A model generated the notes under the pieces. The model was not told the origin of the DNA. It made no database searches and was given only the letters and a program-made list of their open reading frames with translations. Of a stretch of DNA of 64,000 bases, positions 17,893 through 28,399 are shown piece by piece (position 1 is the stretch's first letter; each line of letters opens with the position of its first letter). The translations under genes and the position numbers were made by a program. The stretch lies in NCBI RefSeq assembly GCF_000296215.2, contig NZ_CP013949.1, positions 1,481,501-1,545,500 of the forward strand. Reading direction: 5' to 3'. Source of the stretch: Bradyrhizobium sp. CCGE-LA001. GTDB lineage: Bacteria; Pseudomonadota; Alphaproteobacteria; Rhizobiales; Xanthobacteraceae.

Positions 17893-18270
17893 TCACGCGA
17901 ATTGCGCGATGCCGTGGCCCACGGACCAGTTCTCCTTGGGCGCATCGAGCACGTTGACGAAGACGTCTTCGGGGCGGATGCCCGGGCTTTCGCCGAGCAG
18001 GTCCGCGATCCGGCGATACAGCGCCTTCTTCTGCTCTGCGGTGCGCGAGGCGAACACGGTGATCTGGATCAGCACCGCATCGTCGCTGCGTTCGACGCCA
18101 TAAGCGTTGCCGCAGCGGAAATTCGCCGGCGCAAGCTCACTGATGGTCATGAATTGATCGTCCTCGGGCACGTTCAGCGTCTCGCGCATGGCCCGGTAGA
18201 GGTTGTCGAGGATCGCCTGCCGATAGGCGTCCGGTTTGCCAGCCCGCATCGAGATGTGGAGGAGAGGCAT
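17893..18270 (-). CDS. Tautomerase superfamily protein
   Basis: 125 residues starting MPLLHISM; removal of Met would expose the catalytic N-terminal proline typical of the superfamily, which is why the ATG at 18268-18270 is chosen over the longer frame. It has the length of the two-module small tautomerases and the segment MTISELAPANFRCGNAYG. The upstream minus strand shows a clear ribosome site (CTCCTCTCC on the plus-strand complement side, read as GGAGAGG region near 18261). It is divergent from a tetR gene across a 165-bp region with two palindromes, implying regulation by that repressor. The physiological substrate is unknown. Confidence 0.82.
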   Translation of the reverse strand: MPLLHISMRAGKPDAYRQAILDNLYRAMRETLNVPEDDQFMTISELAPANFRCGNAYGVERSDDAVLIQITVFASRTAEQKKALYRRIADLLGESPGIRPEDVFVNVLDAPKENWSVGHGIAQFA

Positions 18271-18367
18271 GAACTGGTCCCTTTGCATGCGAGTCCGGCC
18301 CGCCAGGGGCACAAGCGCCGGCGGTTTTCGGCCCATTGACGAAACTTGCTGTCAATCCCAATCTGTT

Positions 18368-18384
18368 TTTGACACGCTGTCTAG
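18368..18384. promoter_or_regulatory. Predicted repressor operator, copy 1 (imperfect)
   Basis: TTTGACA-CGC-TGTCTAG, a 7-3-7 inverted repeat with two mismatches to the perfect copy at 18395-18411. The copies are 27 bp apart start to start, between the divergent tautomerase and tetR genes. Confidence 0.6.
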
Positions 18385-18394
18385 AAACCACGTT

Positions 18395-18411
18395 TTTGAC
18401 ATCGTGTCAAA
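18395..18411. promoter_or_regulatory. Predicted repressor operator, copy 2 (perfect palindrome)
   Basis: TTTGACA-TCG-TGTCAAA is a perfect 7-3-7 palindrome ending 24 bp before the tetR start. TetR proteins bind such palindromes as dimers and often autoregulate. The TTGACA part could also be a -35 element, so binding would block the promoter. Confidence 0.65.
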
Positions 18412-18435
18412 TATTTGCCCACACAGGAGGATATT

Positions 18436-19035
18436 TTGAGGCCGCGCGAGTTCGACCATGATGACGTCCTGCGCATCGCGTTCGAGCAGTTCTGGCGCAA
18501 GGGTGTGCGCGGCACCTCGCTGTCGGACATCGCGCGCGATGCCGGTGTCCAGCGTGGCAGCCTCTACAACGCCTTCGGCAGCAAGGAGGCGCTGTTCCTG
18601 ACGGCCTATGAGCGCTATGCGGGCGAGTATCTCGTCACGCTGCGAAAGGCGCTCGGCACCGGTTCGTTGCGCAAACGCCTCACCGCGTTCTTCGATCTGA
18701 CCATCACCAACTTCCGCGCCGGCTCGCCACCACGGGGATGTCCGACCACGCGCGGCTTGATGGAGCTCGGCGCGGCCGAAGGCGAAGGGCTCGACGAGGA
18801 GGTGCGTGAGGCTTTTGCGGGTCTCATCTCGCGCATCACGGCTCTCATTCAGGAGACATTGTCGGCCGGCGCCGAGCGCGGTGAATTCAGCGGCAACCCT
18901 GCGGCCGCGGCGCTGCACATCGTCACGGTGACGCGGGGTCTTGCCGTGCTCGAGCGTGCCTTCGACGACGAGCCACAACTGCGCAAGATCGCCGCCCATA
19001 CGATCGACCTCGTGCTGAGCAAGAAGGGCGGTTAG
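18436..19035 (+). CDS. TetR/AcrR family transcriptional regulator
   Basis: 199 residues. The N-terminal helix-turn-helix reads GTSLSDIARDAGVQRGSLYNAFGSKEALF in sections, the TetR signature; the C-terminal ligand domain starts near residue 75 with PPRGCPTTRGLMELG. The start is the TTG at 18436, because AGGAGG (18425-18430) lies five bases upstream; the in-frame TTG at 18415 lacks one. It is divergent from the tautomerase gene, and two inverted repeats (18368-18411) in between are its likely operators. It probably represses itself and the tautomerase until an electrophilic or keto-enol ligand binds. Confidence 0.88.
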   Translation: MRPREFDHDDVLRIAFEQFWRKGVRGTSLSDIARDAGVQRGSLYNAFGSKEALFLTAYERYAGEYLVTLRKALGTGSLRKRLTAFFDLTITNFRAGSPPRGCPTTRGLMELGAAEGEGLDEEVREAFAGLISRITALIQETLSAGAERGEFSGNPAAAALHIVTVTRGLAVLERAFDDEPQLRKIAAHTIDLVLSKKGG

Positions 19036-19181
19036 TCAGGTGACGATATAGGAGAACGACGATCCCAGCGTTGGTCGCGCTGGGATCGCCTGGAGGTATC
19101 ATGAAGGGCATCGAGCTCTGCGCCTCCACGCGATGTTGATAGCGCAAGGCCGCTCGCGATGCGACTAGAACCCGTCAAAGC

Positions 19182-19652
19182 TCAGCACAAGGCGAGAGCG
19201 TTGACCGCGCGCGTCGTCGCATCCTGCTTCCCGGAGCCCACGAACTGGCAAACGACGGATTCGAGCTCGCCCGGCTGCCGGCTGCGTGCTACCGTGAGCA
19301 GCCGCATCAGTTCCGTTTCGTCCTTCGACAGGCGGCGGCAGGACGGCGGCATGAAGCACAGCTCGCATGACCTGCCGCGGCGCAGGATCCTGACGAGCGC
19401 TGCGGCCCGCGCCACCAGCAATGCGCCGTCGGCGATATCAGGAGTTTCGTCGGCGAAACGGTAGGCCGCTTCCCAGCAATCGGACGCGCCGGTCGCATAG
19501 GCCGCTCCGATGAAGCGGAACAGCGATAGCGCAACGCGGGAAAACTGATCATAGCTCTCGACGCTGCGCGGCGTCGACAGCACCGCTTGGAGCGGGCAGA
19601 GCCGCGATTGCTCCGCCTCCGGGACTGCCACGGTCGTGCACGTGTCCTGCAT
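19182..19652 (-). CDS. Hypothetical protein with CxxC motif (pair member 2)
   Basis: 156 residues, unrecognised family. No signal peptide or membrane helix. The central segment has CELC, then PPSC, then RRLSKDETELMRLL, a pattern partly repeated in the neighbour encoded at 19667-20167 (CPTC, then PRMSDSEHGILRAI). The likeness suggests the two are diverged copies of one fold, perhaps metal- or redox-binding through the cysteines. The gene follows its neighbour after 14 bp on the same strand, so the two form an operon. The stop lies near the tetR 3' end (convergent). Function unknown. Confidence 0.7.
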   Translation of the reverse strand: MQDTCTTVAVPEAEQSRLCPLQAVLSTPRSVESYDQFSRVALSLFRFIGAAYATGASDCWEAAYRFADETPDIADGALLVARAAALVRILRRGRSCELCFMPPSCRRLSKDETELMRLLTVARSRQPGELESVVCQFVGSGKQDATTRAVNALALC

Positions 19653-19666
19653 CGCTGGCGGTCCTA

Positions 19667-20167
19667 TCAGTGCAGCGTCGGACTGCCCACGAACCAGCTC
19701 TTCATGGCCTTGGTCCGATCATGCTCGAAAGTCCGGATGTGCCGGTCGGGCAGGATGAGACCCGCCATGCGGAAGATCGTTGCAAGTCCGCGCACGGGCG
19801 CGAGTGCCCAATCGGCCCCGACCGGCGGCAGCCAGCACTCGAACTGCTCGCGAACGACGTCGATGCGCTCCTGCTGGGCCGCGGCGATGGCCCGTAAGAT
19901 TCCGTGCTCGCTGTCGGACATGCGCGGGCAGGTGGGACAGTGTACTTCGATCGCCGTATGCGCCGTGCACGCGAAGACCTCGATAATGGCTTCCAGCGAG
20001 AACACGGCGTCGCCGACGCGAAAATGATCGTACACCTGCTGGATATCGGCCGCGGTCGGGACCGCACCTCCGCTGCGCGCCTTTGCCCTGAATCCCCAGA
20101 TGAACAGCCGCTCCGCCGCGCTCAGCGCAGGAAGGTCGAGGGATCTGATGTGTGTCGATTGGTGCAT
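19667..20167 (-). CDS. Hypothetical protein with CPTC motif (pair member 1)
   Basis: 166 residues from the ATG at 20165-20167 (MHQSTHIRSL); an upstream in-frame extension looks like shadow sequence. Features: ERLFIWGFRAKARSG, then VEVHCPTCPRMSDSE-like cysteine motif (residues HCPTCPRMSDSEHG), FECWLPPVG, and a C-terminal GLATIFRMAGL helix. The motif C-x2-C followed by R/P-[LM]-S-x-[DS]-E is shared with the downstream gene. Two CxxC-like cysteines suggest a metal or redox centre; not proven. It leads the two-gene operon; the 304 bp upstream hold its promoter and that of the divergent chemoreceptor. Confidence 0.7.
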   Translation of the reverse strand: MHQSTHIRSLDLPALSAAERLFIWGFRAKARSGGAVPTAADIQQVYDHFRVGDAVFSLEAIIEVFACTAHTAIEVHCPTCPRMSDSEHGILRAIAAAQQERIDVVREQFECWLPPVGADWALAPVRGLATIFRMAGLILPDRHIRTFEHDRTKAMKSWFVGSPTLH

Positions 20168-20471
20168 GGAGGCTCTGGCCTTCGGCTGCGCTCGCGCCAC
20201 TTCTGGCGTTGGTGATCTGCGTCGATCGTTCTGCCAGAGCCTTCCGCAAGTCAACGCTCGGAGCGGCGATATCGAGGTCTTCTAGATCTAAAGAAGCCTG
20301 GAGCCCGGAAACAACCAGCCCTTGTCTTGAACGATTCCAAGGCAGGGAGTCCGAATGGTGCCGCCGTGATGCACATCTGGCGGGCGTTGCGGGCGAACTC
20401 CTTGCTTAAAACTTTGCTAAGGGGAGCACGATAAACTGACATATCAGCCCTCCGAATTCTTGTGAGCTCCG
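20168..20471. other. Intergenic promoter region between divergent genes
   Basis: 304 bp between the CPTC-motif gene and the chemoreceptor gene, without a supported gene. TAAA (about 20406) and CACGATAA upstream of the chemoreceptor loosely resemble a flagellar sigma-28 promoter, but the spacer is one base long and the resemblance may be chance. No FNR/FixK box was seen. Confidence 0.4.
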
Positions 20472-22154
20472 ATGTTTTTCTCCCGCATCAGTTTCAAGCT
20501 GGTCCTGATTGTCGGCATCAGCCTCCTCGGCATGATCGTGCTGGCGCCGATCGCGCTTTCGACCCTGCGCACGCAGATGGTCGCCGACCGCCAGGCCAAG
20601 ACGCAGCACATGGTGGATATCGGCTACGGTATCCTGGCGCACTATCAGAAGCTCGAGAGCGACGGAAAGCTCTCGCGCGATCAGGCCCAGGCCGGTGCAA
20701 TGGCTGAGATCAAGGGCCTGCGCTACGACAAGGTCGAGTATTTCTGGATCAACGACATGGCCCCGAAGATGGTCATGCACCCGATCAAGCCCGAGCTCGA
20801 CGGCAAGGATCTCTCCGGGATGAAGGACCCGGCCGGCAACGCGCTGTTCATGGGTTTCGTTGACGTCGTCAAGAAGCAGGGCGCGGGATTCTACGGCTAT
20901 CTCTGGCCGAAGCCCGGCTTCGACCAGCCGGTCGGGAAGATCTCCTATGTGAAGGGCTTTGCGCCCTGGGGCTGGATCATCGGCACCGGCATCTATCTCG
21001 ACGACGTCGATGCCGTCTTCCGTCAGAACGCGATGACGTTCGCCTACATATGCCTGGCGGTGCTGGTCGTGGTTCTCGGCGTGTCCTTCCTGATCGGCCG
21101 CAGCGTCACCCGGCCGCTGGCCCGGATCACGTCCCTGACCGAACGCCTCGCCGCCGGCGATGCCGCGTTCGACGTGCCCTATACCGATCGCCGCGACGAG
21201 GTCGGCGGGCTCGCCAAGGCGCTCGCCGTGTTCAAGGACAATGCATCGGCCGTCAGCCGGATGCATGCCGAGCAGCAGAAGCTGAAGCAGAAGGCCGACG
21301 ACGAGAAGCGCAAAGCGATGGCCGACCTCGCCGGCAAGTTCGAGGCGAGCGTCCAGGCCGTCGTCCGCGACGTCTTCCACGAGGCGCGCGCGATGCAGCA
21401 GGCCGCGCAGGGCATGTCGGAGACCGCGAACAAGGCGACCGACCGCGCGAGCTTCGTTGCCGCCGCCTGCCAACAGGCTTCCAGCAACGTGCAGACGGTG
21501 GCCTCCGCCGCCGGCGAATTGTCGTCCTCGATCACCGAGATCAGCCAGCGCGTCGCGCAGGCCGCCAGCGTGGCCGACAAGGCCGCCGCCGACGGGCAGC
21601 GCACCAACGACACCGTGCAGGGCCTGGCTGCCGCCGCACACAAGATCGGCGAGGTCATCGACCTCATCAACCAGATCGCCTCGCAGACCAATCTGCTCGC
21701 GCTCAACGCCACCATCGAGGCGGCGCGCGCCGGCGAAGCCGGCAAGGGCTTTGCGGTGGTCGCGAGCGAAGTGAAATCGCTGGCGAGCCAGACCGCCAAG
21801 GCGACCGATGAGATCGGCGCGCAGATCACGGCGATCCAGGCCGAGACCAACGAGGTTGTCGGCAACATCGAGAGCATCCGCGCCACCATCATGGAGGTCA
21901 ACGAGATCTCCTCATCGATCGCGGCCGCGGTCGAGGAGCAGGGCGCCGCCACCCAGGCGATCGCCCACAGCGTGCAGGAGGCCGCCTCCGGTACCGACCA
22001 GGTCTCGCAGAACATCTCAGGCGTCACCGACGCCACGGCGGAAACCGGCCAGGCTGCCGGCCTCGTGCTGCAATCGAGCGGCCGGCTGACGCAGAAGCTG
22101 CAATCGCTCGAGAACGAGGTCAGCACCTTCGTTGCGGGCGTGCGGGCGGCCTGA
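20472..22154 (+). CDS. Methyl-accepting chemotaxis protein with single Cache domain
   Basis: 560 residues: an N-terminal transmembrane helix (~10-30), a periplasmic sCache_2 domain (ILAHYQKLESDGKLS through VEYFWINDMAP and ISYVKGFAPWGWIIGTGIYLDD), a second helix near 190-210, a HAMP domain (RSVTRPLARITSLTERLAAGD), and a methyl-accepting signalling domain whose hairpin tip reads INQIASQTNLLALNATIEAA. It senses a small molecule in the periplasm, probably an organic acid as for other sCache_2 receptors, and controls CheA. There is no C-terminal CheR-binding pentapeptide. No chemotaxis genes adjoin. Confidence 0.92.
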   Translation: MFFSRISFKLVLIVGISLLGMIVLAPIALSTLRTQMVADRQAKTQHMVDIGYGILAHYQKLESDGKLSRDQAQAGAMAEIKGLRYDKVEYFWINDMAPKMVMHPIKPELDGKDLSGMKDPAGNALFMGFVDVVKKQGAGFYGYLWPKPGFDQPVGKISYVKGFAPWGWIIGTGIYLDDVDAVFRQNAMTFAYICLAVLVVVLGVSFLIGRSVTRPLARITSLTERLAAGDAAFDVPYTDRRDEVGGLAKALAVFKDNASAVSRMHAEQQKLKQKADDEKRKAMADLAGKFEASVQAVVRDVFHEARAMQQAAQGMSETANKATDRASFVAAACQQASSNVQTVASAAGELSSSITEISQRVAQAASVADKAAADGQRTNDTVQGLAAAAHKIGEVIDLINQIASQTNLLALNATIEAARAGEAGKGFAVVASEVKSLASQTAKATDEIGAQITAIQAETNEVVGNIESIRATIMEVNEISSSIAAAVEEQGAATQAIAHSVQEAASGTDQVSQNISGVTDATAETGQAAGLVLQSSGRLTQKLQSLENEVSTFVAGVRAA

Positions 22155-22349
22155 TCGTCGCCGGTCGCGTCTGCCGTGACGTGGATAATTCGCCGCGTCA
22201 CGACGCGTGCGGCTGGCTCGAAATTCCGGCCGGCGGGAGCGGTCATCGCGACCGGCTTTCCCGTCCTTGACGGCTGCGGTTAAAGTGGCGAAGCAGGACC
22301 ATCGAACCTGCCGACCCGCGTCTGCCATCGCGGGCGTGGAGACCGCCGC

Positions 22350-25300
22350 ATGTCGTTCAAGAAACTGCTGATCGCCAATCGCGGCGAGATCGCCATCCGC
22401 ATCGCGCGTGCCGCAGCCGATGGCGGCATCACGACGGTCGCGATCCATCCTGCCGACGATGCGCTGTCGCTGCATGTGCGCGTTGCCGACGAAGCCATCG
22501 AGATCCCCGGCCGCGGTGCGCGGGCCTATCTCGACATCGATGCGGTGGTGAAGGCGGCGAAGGCAACCGGCTGCGATGCCGTGCATCCCGGCTACGGCTT
22601 CCTCAGCGAGAACGCCGCCTTCGCGAAGGCTTGCACTGAAGCGGGCGTCGTCTTCGTCGGGCCGAAGCCGGCCGCGCTGGAGCTGTTCGGCGACAAGGTT
22701 GCCGCACGGCAGCTGGCAAAGCGCTGCGGCGTGCCGATCATCGCCGGCACCAGCGGGCCGTCCACGCTGGAGGAGATCACGGCGTTCTTTACATCCCTCG
22801 GCAGCAACGCGGCGATCGTGATCAAGGCGATGGCCGGCGGCGGCGGTCGCGGTATGCGCGTGGTCGAGAGCTCAGCCGATCTGGCGGAAGCCTATGCGCG
22901 CTGCCAGTCCGAGGCCAAGGCAGCGTTCGGCTTCGAAGGCGTCTATGCCGAGCGGCTGATCCGGCAGGCGCGTCATATCGAGGTGCAGATCATCGGCGAC
23001 CATCACGGTGCGATCTCCCATCTCTGGGAACGCGAATGCACGATCCAGCGCCGGCACCAGAAGCTGATCGAGGTGGCGCCGAGCCCGTCGCTGAGTGATT
23101 CCTTGCGCAGCCGCATCATCGAGGCGGCGAAGCAGCTCGCCTTGGCTGCCTCTTACGACAATCTCGGCACCTTCGAGTTCCTGGTCGATGGCACTGCCGA
23201 CGACAACTTTGCCTTCATCGAGGCCAATCCGCGGCTCCAGGTCGAGCATACCGTGACGGAAGAGGTGCTCGGTCTCGACCTCGTCCGGGCCCAGCTCGCG
23301 GTCGCGTCAGGCGCGACGCTCGCCTCGCTCGGTCTCGCGCGAGGGTCGATCCCGAAGCCGCGCGGCTATGCCATGCAGCTTCGCGTCAACATGGAGACGC
23401 TGGACGAAACAGGCGCGACGCATCCGACCGGTGGCGTGCTCGCCGTGTTCGAGCCGCCGTCGGGGCCGGGCGTCCGCGTCGATAGCTTTGGCTATGCCGG
23501 CTACAAGACCAGCGCCGCCTTCGACTCGCTGCTGGCCAAGGTGATCGTGCACACGTCGGGCGAGGCCTGGCACGATGTGGTCGCGAAAGCCACGCGCGCT
23601 CTGCGTGAGTTCCGGATCGACGGCGTCGTCACCAATATCTCCTTCCTTCAGGCGGTGCTCGCGCATCCCGATTTCAGGACCAACCGTATTGCGACCGATT
23701 TCATCGATCGCAACATCGCAAAGCTCGTGGAGGCGGCCGATGGCGCCGCTAAGCCGCTGTATTTCGCGGCGGCCGAGCGAAGCGGGCACGACACTGAGCC
23801 GCAGGTCGCGCAAGCGGTGCCGGAAGGTGCGCTGATGGTCGCCGCGCCCCTGCAGGGGACGATCGTCACCATCCAGGTGAAGGAAGGCGAGATAGTCCGG
23901 CCCGGCCAGCAACTCGCGGTGATCGAATCCATGAAGATGGAACATCTGGTCATGGCGGAGCAGGGCGGCCGGGTCATGAAGCTCGTTGCCGGCGACGGCG
24001 TCACGCTGCTGCACGGCGAGCCGATCCTCTATCTCGAACCGCTGGACGTCGCGGCCGATAGCGCGGCGGCGGAAGCCGACATCGATCTCGATCACATCCG
24101 TCCCGATCTTGCCGAGCTGATCGCGCGCCAGGCCAACACGCTCGATGCGAACCGGCCGGCTTCGGTCGAGCGGCGCCGCAACACCAACCAGCGCACGGCG
24201 CGCGAGAATGTCGCGCAGCTCGTCGACGACGGCTCGTTCATGGAGTATGGCAGCCTGGCGATCGCGGCGCAGCGCCGACGGCGCAAGCTCGACGATCTCA
24301 TCAAGAACACGCCTGCCGACGGCCTCGTCATGGGCGTTGCCACCGTCAACGCTGAAAAGTTCGGGCCCGAAGGTGGCCGCTGTATCGTCGTGGCCTATGA
24401 CTACACCGTGCTCGCGGGCACGCAGGGCCACATGAACCACAAGAAGATCGACCGCATGCTGACGCTTGCGGAAGACTGGCGCGTTCCATTGGTGTTCTAT
24501 GCGGAAGGCGGCGGCGGCCGGCCCGGCGACACCGACCGGCTCGGCATGACCGGCCTCGACGGTCCCTCGTTCGTGCAGTTCGCAAGGCTCTCCGGTCTCG
24601 TGCCAGTTGTCGGCATCGTTTCCGGCTATTGCTTCGCGGGCAATGCCGCGATGCTCGGCTGCTGCGATGTCATCATCGCCACCAAGAACGCCTCGATCGG
24701 CATGGGCGGCCCCGCCATGATCGAAGGCGGCGGTCTCGGCGTCTATCATCCGGCCGAGGTCGGCCCTGTCTCGTTCCAATCCCCGAACGGCGTCATCGAC
24801 ATCCTGGTCGAGGACGAGGAGGAGGCGACAAGGGTTGCGCAGAAATACCTGTCCTATTTCCAGGGTACGGTGACGAATTGGGAGGCCGCGGACCAGCGCC
24901 TGCTCCGCCGCGCCATTCCCGAGAACCGGCTTCGCGTCTACGACATCCGCAGCGTCATCGATCTCGTCGCCGATAAGGACTCCGTGGTGGAGCTGCGCCG
25001 CGACTACGGCGCTGGCATGATCACCGCGCTGATCCGCATCGAAGGCAAGCCGTTCGGCCTGATCGCCAACAATCCGCGCCATCTCGGCGGCGCCATCGAT
25101 GCCGATGCCGGCGACAAGGCCGCACGCTTCCTCCAGCTCTGCGACGCCTTCGATCTGCCGATCGTCTCGCTCTGCGACACGCCCGGCTTCATGGTCGGTC
25201 CGGAAGCGGAGAAGACGGCGATCGTCCGCCACGTCTCGCGCATGTTCGTGACCGGCGCGAGCCTCACCGTGCCGCTGTTCGGCATCGTGCTGCGCAAGGG

Positions 25301-25652
25301 CTATGGTCTCGGTGCGCAGTCCATGATCGGCGGCGGCTTCCATGCCTCGTTCTTCACGGCGGCTTGGCCGACCGGTGAGTTCGGCGGCATGGGCCTGGAG
25401 GGCTATGTCCGCCTCGGCTTCCGCAAGGAGATGGAGGCGATCGCCGATCCCGAGGAGCGCGAGACCTATTACCGCAACAAGGTCGCCGAGCTCTATGCCA
25501 ATGGCAAGGCGGTCTCGATCGCCTCGGTGTTCGAGATCGACAACGTCATCGATCCCGCGGAGACGCGGCGCTGGATCATGGCGGGCTTGCGGTCAGTGCC
25601 GAAGCCGCCCGCGAGGACGGGGAAGAAGCGGCCTTGCATCGACACGTGGTGA
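22350..25652 (+). CDS. Single-chain multidomain acyl-CoA carboxylase (LCC type)
   Basis: 1100 residues with every catalytic part in one chain. Biotin carboxylase occupies about 1-450 (KKLLIANRGEIAIRIARAA; HPGYGFLSENAAFA; AGGGGRGMR). A biotin carrier domain follows with ESMKMEH, the biotinylated lysine being residue 529. The carboxyltransferase halves fill about 600-1100 (GFMVGPEAE; GYGLGAQSM). This layout matches the homohexameric long-chain acyl-CoA carboxylases described from Mycobacterium avium and Rhodopseudomonas palustris. It carboxylates acyl-CoA esters of broad length with ATP and bicarbonate. The AcoR-like gene follows after 96 bp. Confidence 0.88.
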   Translation: MSFKKLLIANRGEIAIRIARAAADGGITTVAIHPADDALSLHVRVADEAIEIPGRGARAYLDIDAVVKAAKATGCDAVHPGYGFLSENAAFAKACTEAGVVFVGPKPAALELFGDKVAARQLAKRCGVPIIAGTSGPSTLEEITAFFTSLGSNAAIVIKAMAGGGGRGMRVVESSADLAEAYARCQSEAKAAFGFEGVYAERLIRQARHIEVQIIGDHHGAISHLWERECTIQRRHQKLIEVAPSPSLSDSLRSRIIEAAKQLALAASYDNLGTFEFLVDGTADDNFAFIEANPRLQVEHTVTEEVLGLDLVRAQLAVASGATLASLGLARGSIPKPRGYAMQLRVNMETLDETGATHPTGGVLAVFEPPSGPGVRVDSFGYAGYKTSAAFDSLLAKVIVHTSGEAWHDVVAKATRALREFRIDGVVTNISFLQAVLAHPDFRTNRIATDFIDRNIAKLVEAADGAAKPLYFAAAERSGHDTEPQVAQAVPEGALMVAAPLQGTIVTIQVKEGEIVRPGQQLAVIESMKMEHLVMAEQGGRVMKLVAGDGVTLLHGEPILYLEPLDVAADSAAAEADIDLDHIRPDLAELIARQANTLDANRPASVERRRNTNQRTARENVAQLVDDGSFMEYGSLAIAAQRRRRKLDDLIKNTPADGLVMGVATVNAEKFGPEGGRCIVVAYDYTVLAGTQGHMNHKKIDRMLTLAEDWRVPLVFYAEGGGGRPGDTDRLGMTGLDGPSFVQFARLSGLVPVVGIVSGYCFAGNAAMLGCCDVIIATKNASIGMGGPAMIEGGGLGVYHPAEVGPVSFQSPNGVIDILVEDEEEATRVAQKYLSYFQGTVTNWEAADQRLLRRAIPENRLRVYDIRSVIDLVADKDSVVELRRDYGAGMITALIRIEGKPFGLIANNPRHLGGAIDADAGDKAARFLQLCDAFDLPIVSLCDTPGFMVGPEAEKTAIVRHVSRMFVTGASLTVPLFGIVLRKGYGLGAQSMIGGGFHASFFTAAWPTGEFGGMGLEGYVRLGFRKEMEAIADPEERETYYRNKVAELYANGKAVSIASVFEIDNVIDPAETRRWIMAGLRSVPKPPARTGKKRPCIDTW

Positions 25653-25748
25653 GGGCAGTGCAGCAATAGCTGCGTCCCGGTTTCCCGATTGACATCCCCG
25701 CCTTTGGTGCCAGACTTTGCACAATAATACAGGGTGGAGACGTCCGCG

Positions 25749-27614
<1,866 letters not shown>

Positions 27615-27681
27615 CGCTTAACCGCGTGCGGCAAGCGTTCATGCTGCGGAAGTGGAGTTTTTTACGGGCGACTGCAGATAT

Positions 27682-27772
27682 CGTAGGGTGGGCAAAGCGA
27701 AGCGTGCCCACCTTTCGCTGCTATGTTGGTCGATGGTGGGCACGGCGCAAGCGCGCCTTTGCCCACCCTACG
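27682..27772. repeat. Palindromic element with 16-bp perfect arms
   Basis: CGTAGGGTGGGCAAAG (27682-27697) and its exact reverse complement (27757-27772) flank an inner imperfect pair GTGCCCACC / GGTGGGCAC. It lies between the 3' ends of the activator gene and the convergent flavin reductase gene and may end transcription of both. Confidence 0.85.
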
Positions 27773-27786
27773 ATGTCGGCGTGACC

Positions 27787-28395
27787 CTACGAAAAATCCG
27801 TCCAGATCAGATGCCGTGCGTCGATGTCGCCAATCGTCACGCTCTCGCGGATCTCCCGCGGCGTGTGGAAGTTGCTGCGCAGATACACCAGCGGCGTGGC
27901 CGCGGCGGAATGCGACGCGCTGCGGACCTCGCCGACGAAGATCGAATGCGTCGTCGTCTCGAATTCCTGCGCCAGCACGCAGTCGAATGCAGCGACCGCG
28001 TCCGTCAGCACCGGCGCGCCGGTCTCGCCCCGCGTCCACTGGCCGAAGGCGAAGCGATCGTCGCCATTGACGCCCTTCTGGCCGCTGAAGGTCAGCGCCA
28101 GCAGGGCATGATCCTCGTGCAGGAAGTTGATCGCGAAGGCGCCTTCCTCGCGGATGCGCGCATGCGCGCTGGCGTTGCGGTTGACGCAGACGATGAGCGA
28201 CGGCGGATTGTCGGAGAGCGAGCAGGCCGAGGTCACGGTCAGCCCGGTGCGCTTGCCGTGCTCGGCGCCGACCGTGACCAGCGCAACCGCGCCGGCGCAT
28301 TGGCGCATGGCCTGCTTGAAGTCTTTGGCGTCCACCGTCACGCGGAAATCTCCGAAACGAATGCGGGTGCGGCAACGATCCCGCCGCACCCGCAT
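27787..28395 (-). CDS. Flavin reductase (monooxygenase reductase component)
   Basis: 202 residues of the flavin reductase-like FMN-binding fold: FKQAMRQCAGAVALVTVG, TGLTVTSACSLSDNPPSLIVCVN, and NFLHEDHALLALTFSG. It reduces FMN or FAD with NAD(P)H and hands the free reduced flavin to an oxygenase. The start at 28393-28395 lies four bases after the stop of the luciferase-like gene, so translation is probably coupled and the two proteins form a two-component monooxygenase. The first ~15 residues are arginine-rich and may not be translated; an internal GTG before DAKDFKQ is an alternative. Confidence 0.87.
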   Translation of the reverse strand: MRVRRDRCRTRIRFGDFRVTVDAKDFKQAMRQCAGAVALVTVGAEHGKRTGLTVTSACSLSDNPPSLIVCVNRNASAHARIREEGAFAINFLHEDHALLALTFSGQKGVNGDDRFAFGQWTRGETGAPVLTDAVAAFDCVLAQEFETTTHSIFVGEVRSASHSAAATPLVYLRSNFHTPREIRESVTIGDIDARHLIWTDFS

Positions 28396-28399
28396 CAGG

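Noticed and set aside
20406..20435. Sigma-28-like promoter before the chemoreceptor gene.
   Set aside because: The spacer is one base too long, the -10 is only partly matching, and Bradyrhizobium is not known to rely on FliA; kept only as a weak note.
20406..21641. A 411-codon minus-strand frame opposite the chemoreceptor.
   Set aside because: Shadow of the conserved signalling domain; low-complexity Asp/His-rich translation.
23307..25343. A 678-codon minus-strand frame inside the acyl-CoA carboxylase gene.
   Set aside because: It is antisense to conserved carboxylase domains and has no recognisable motif.
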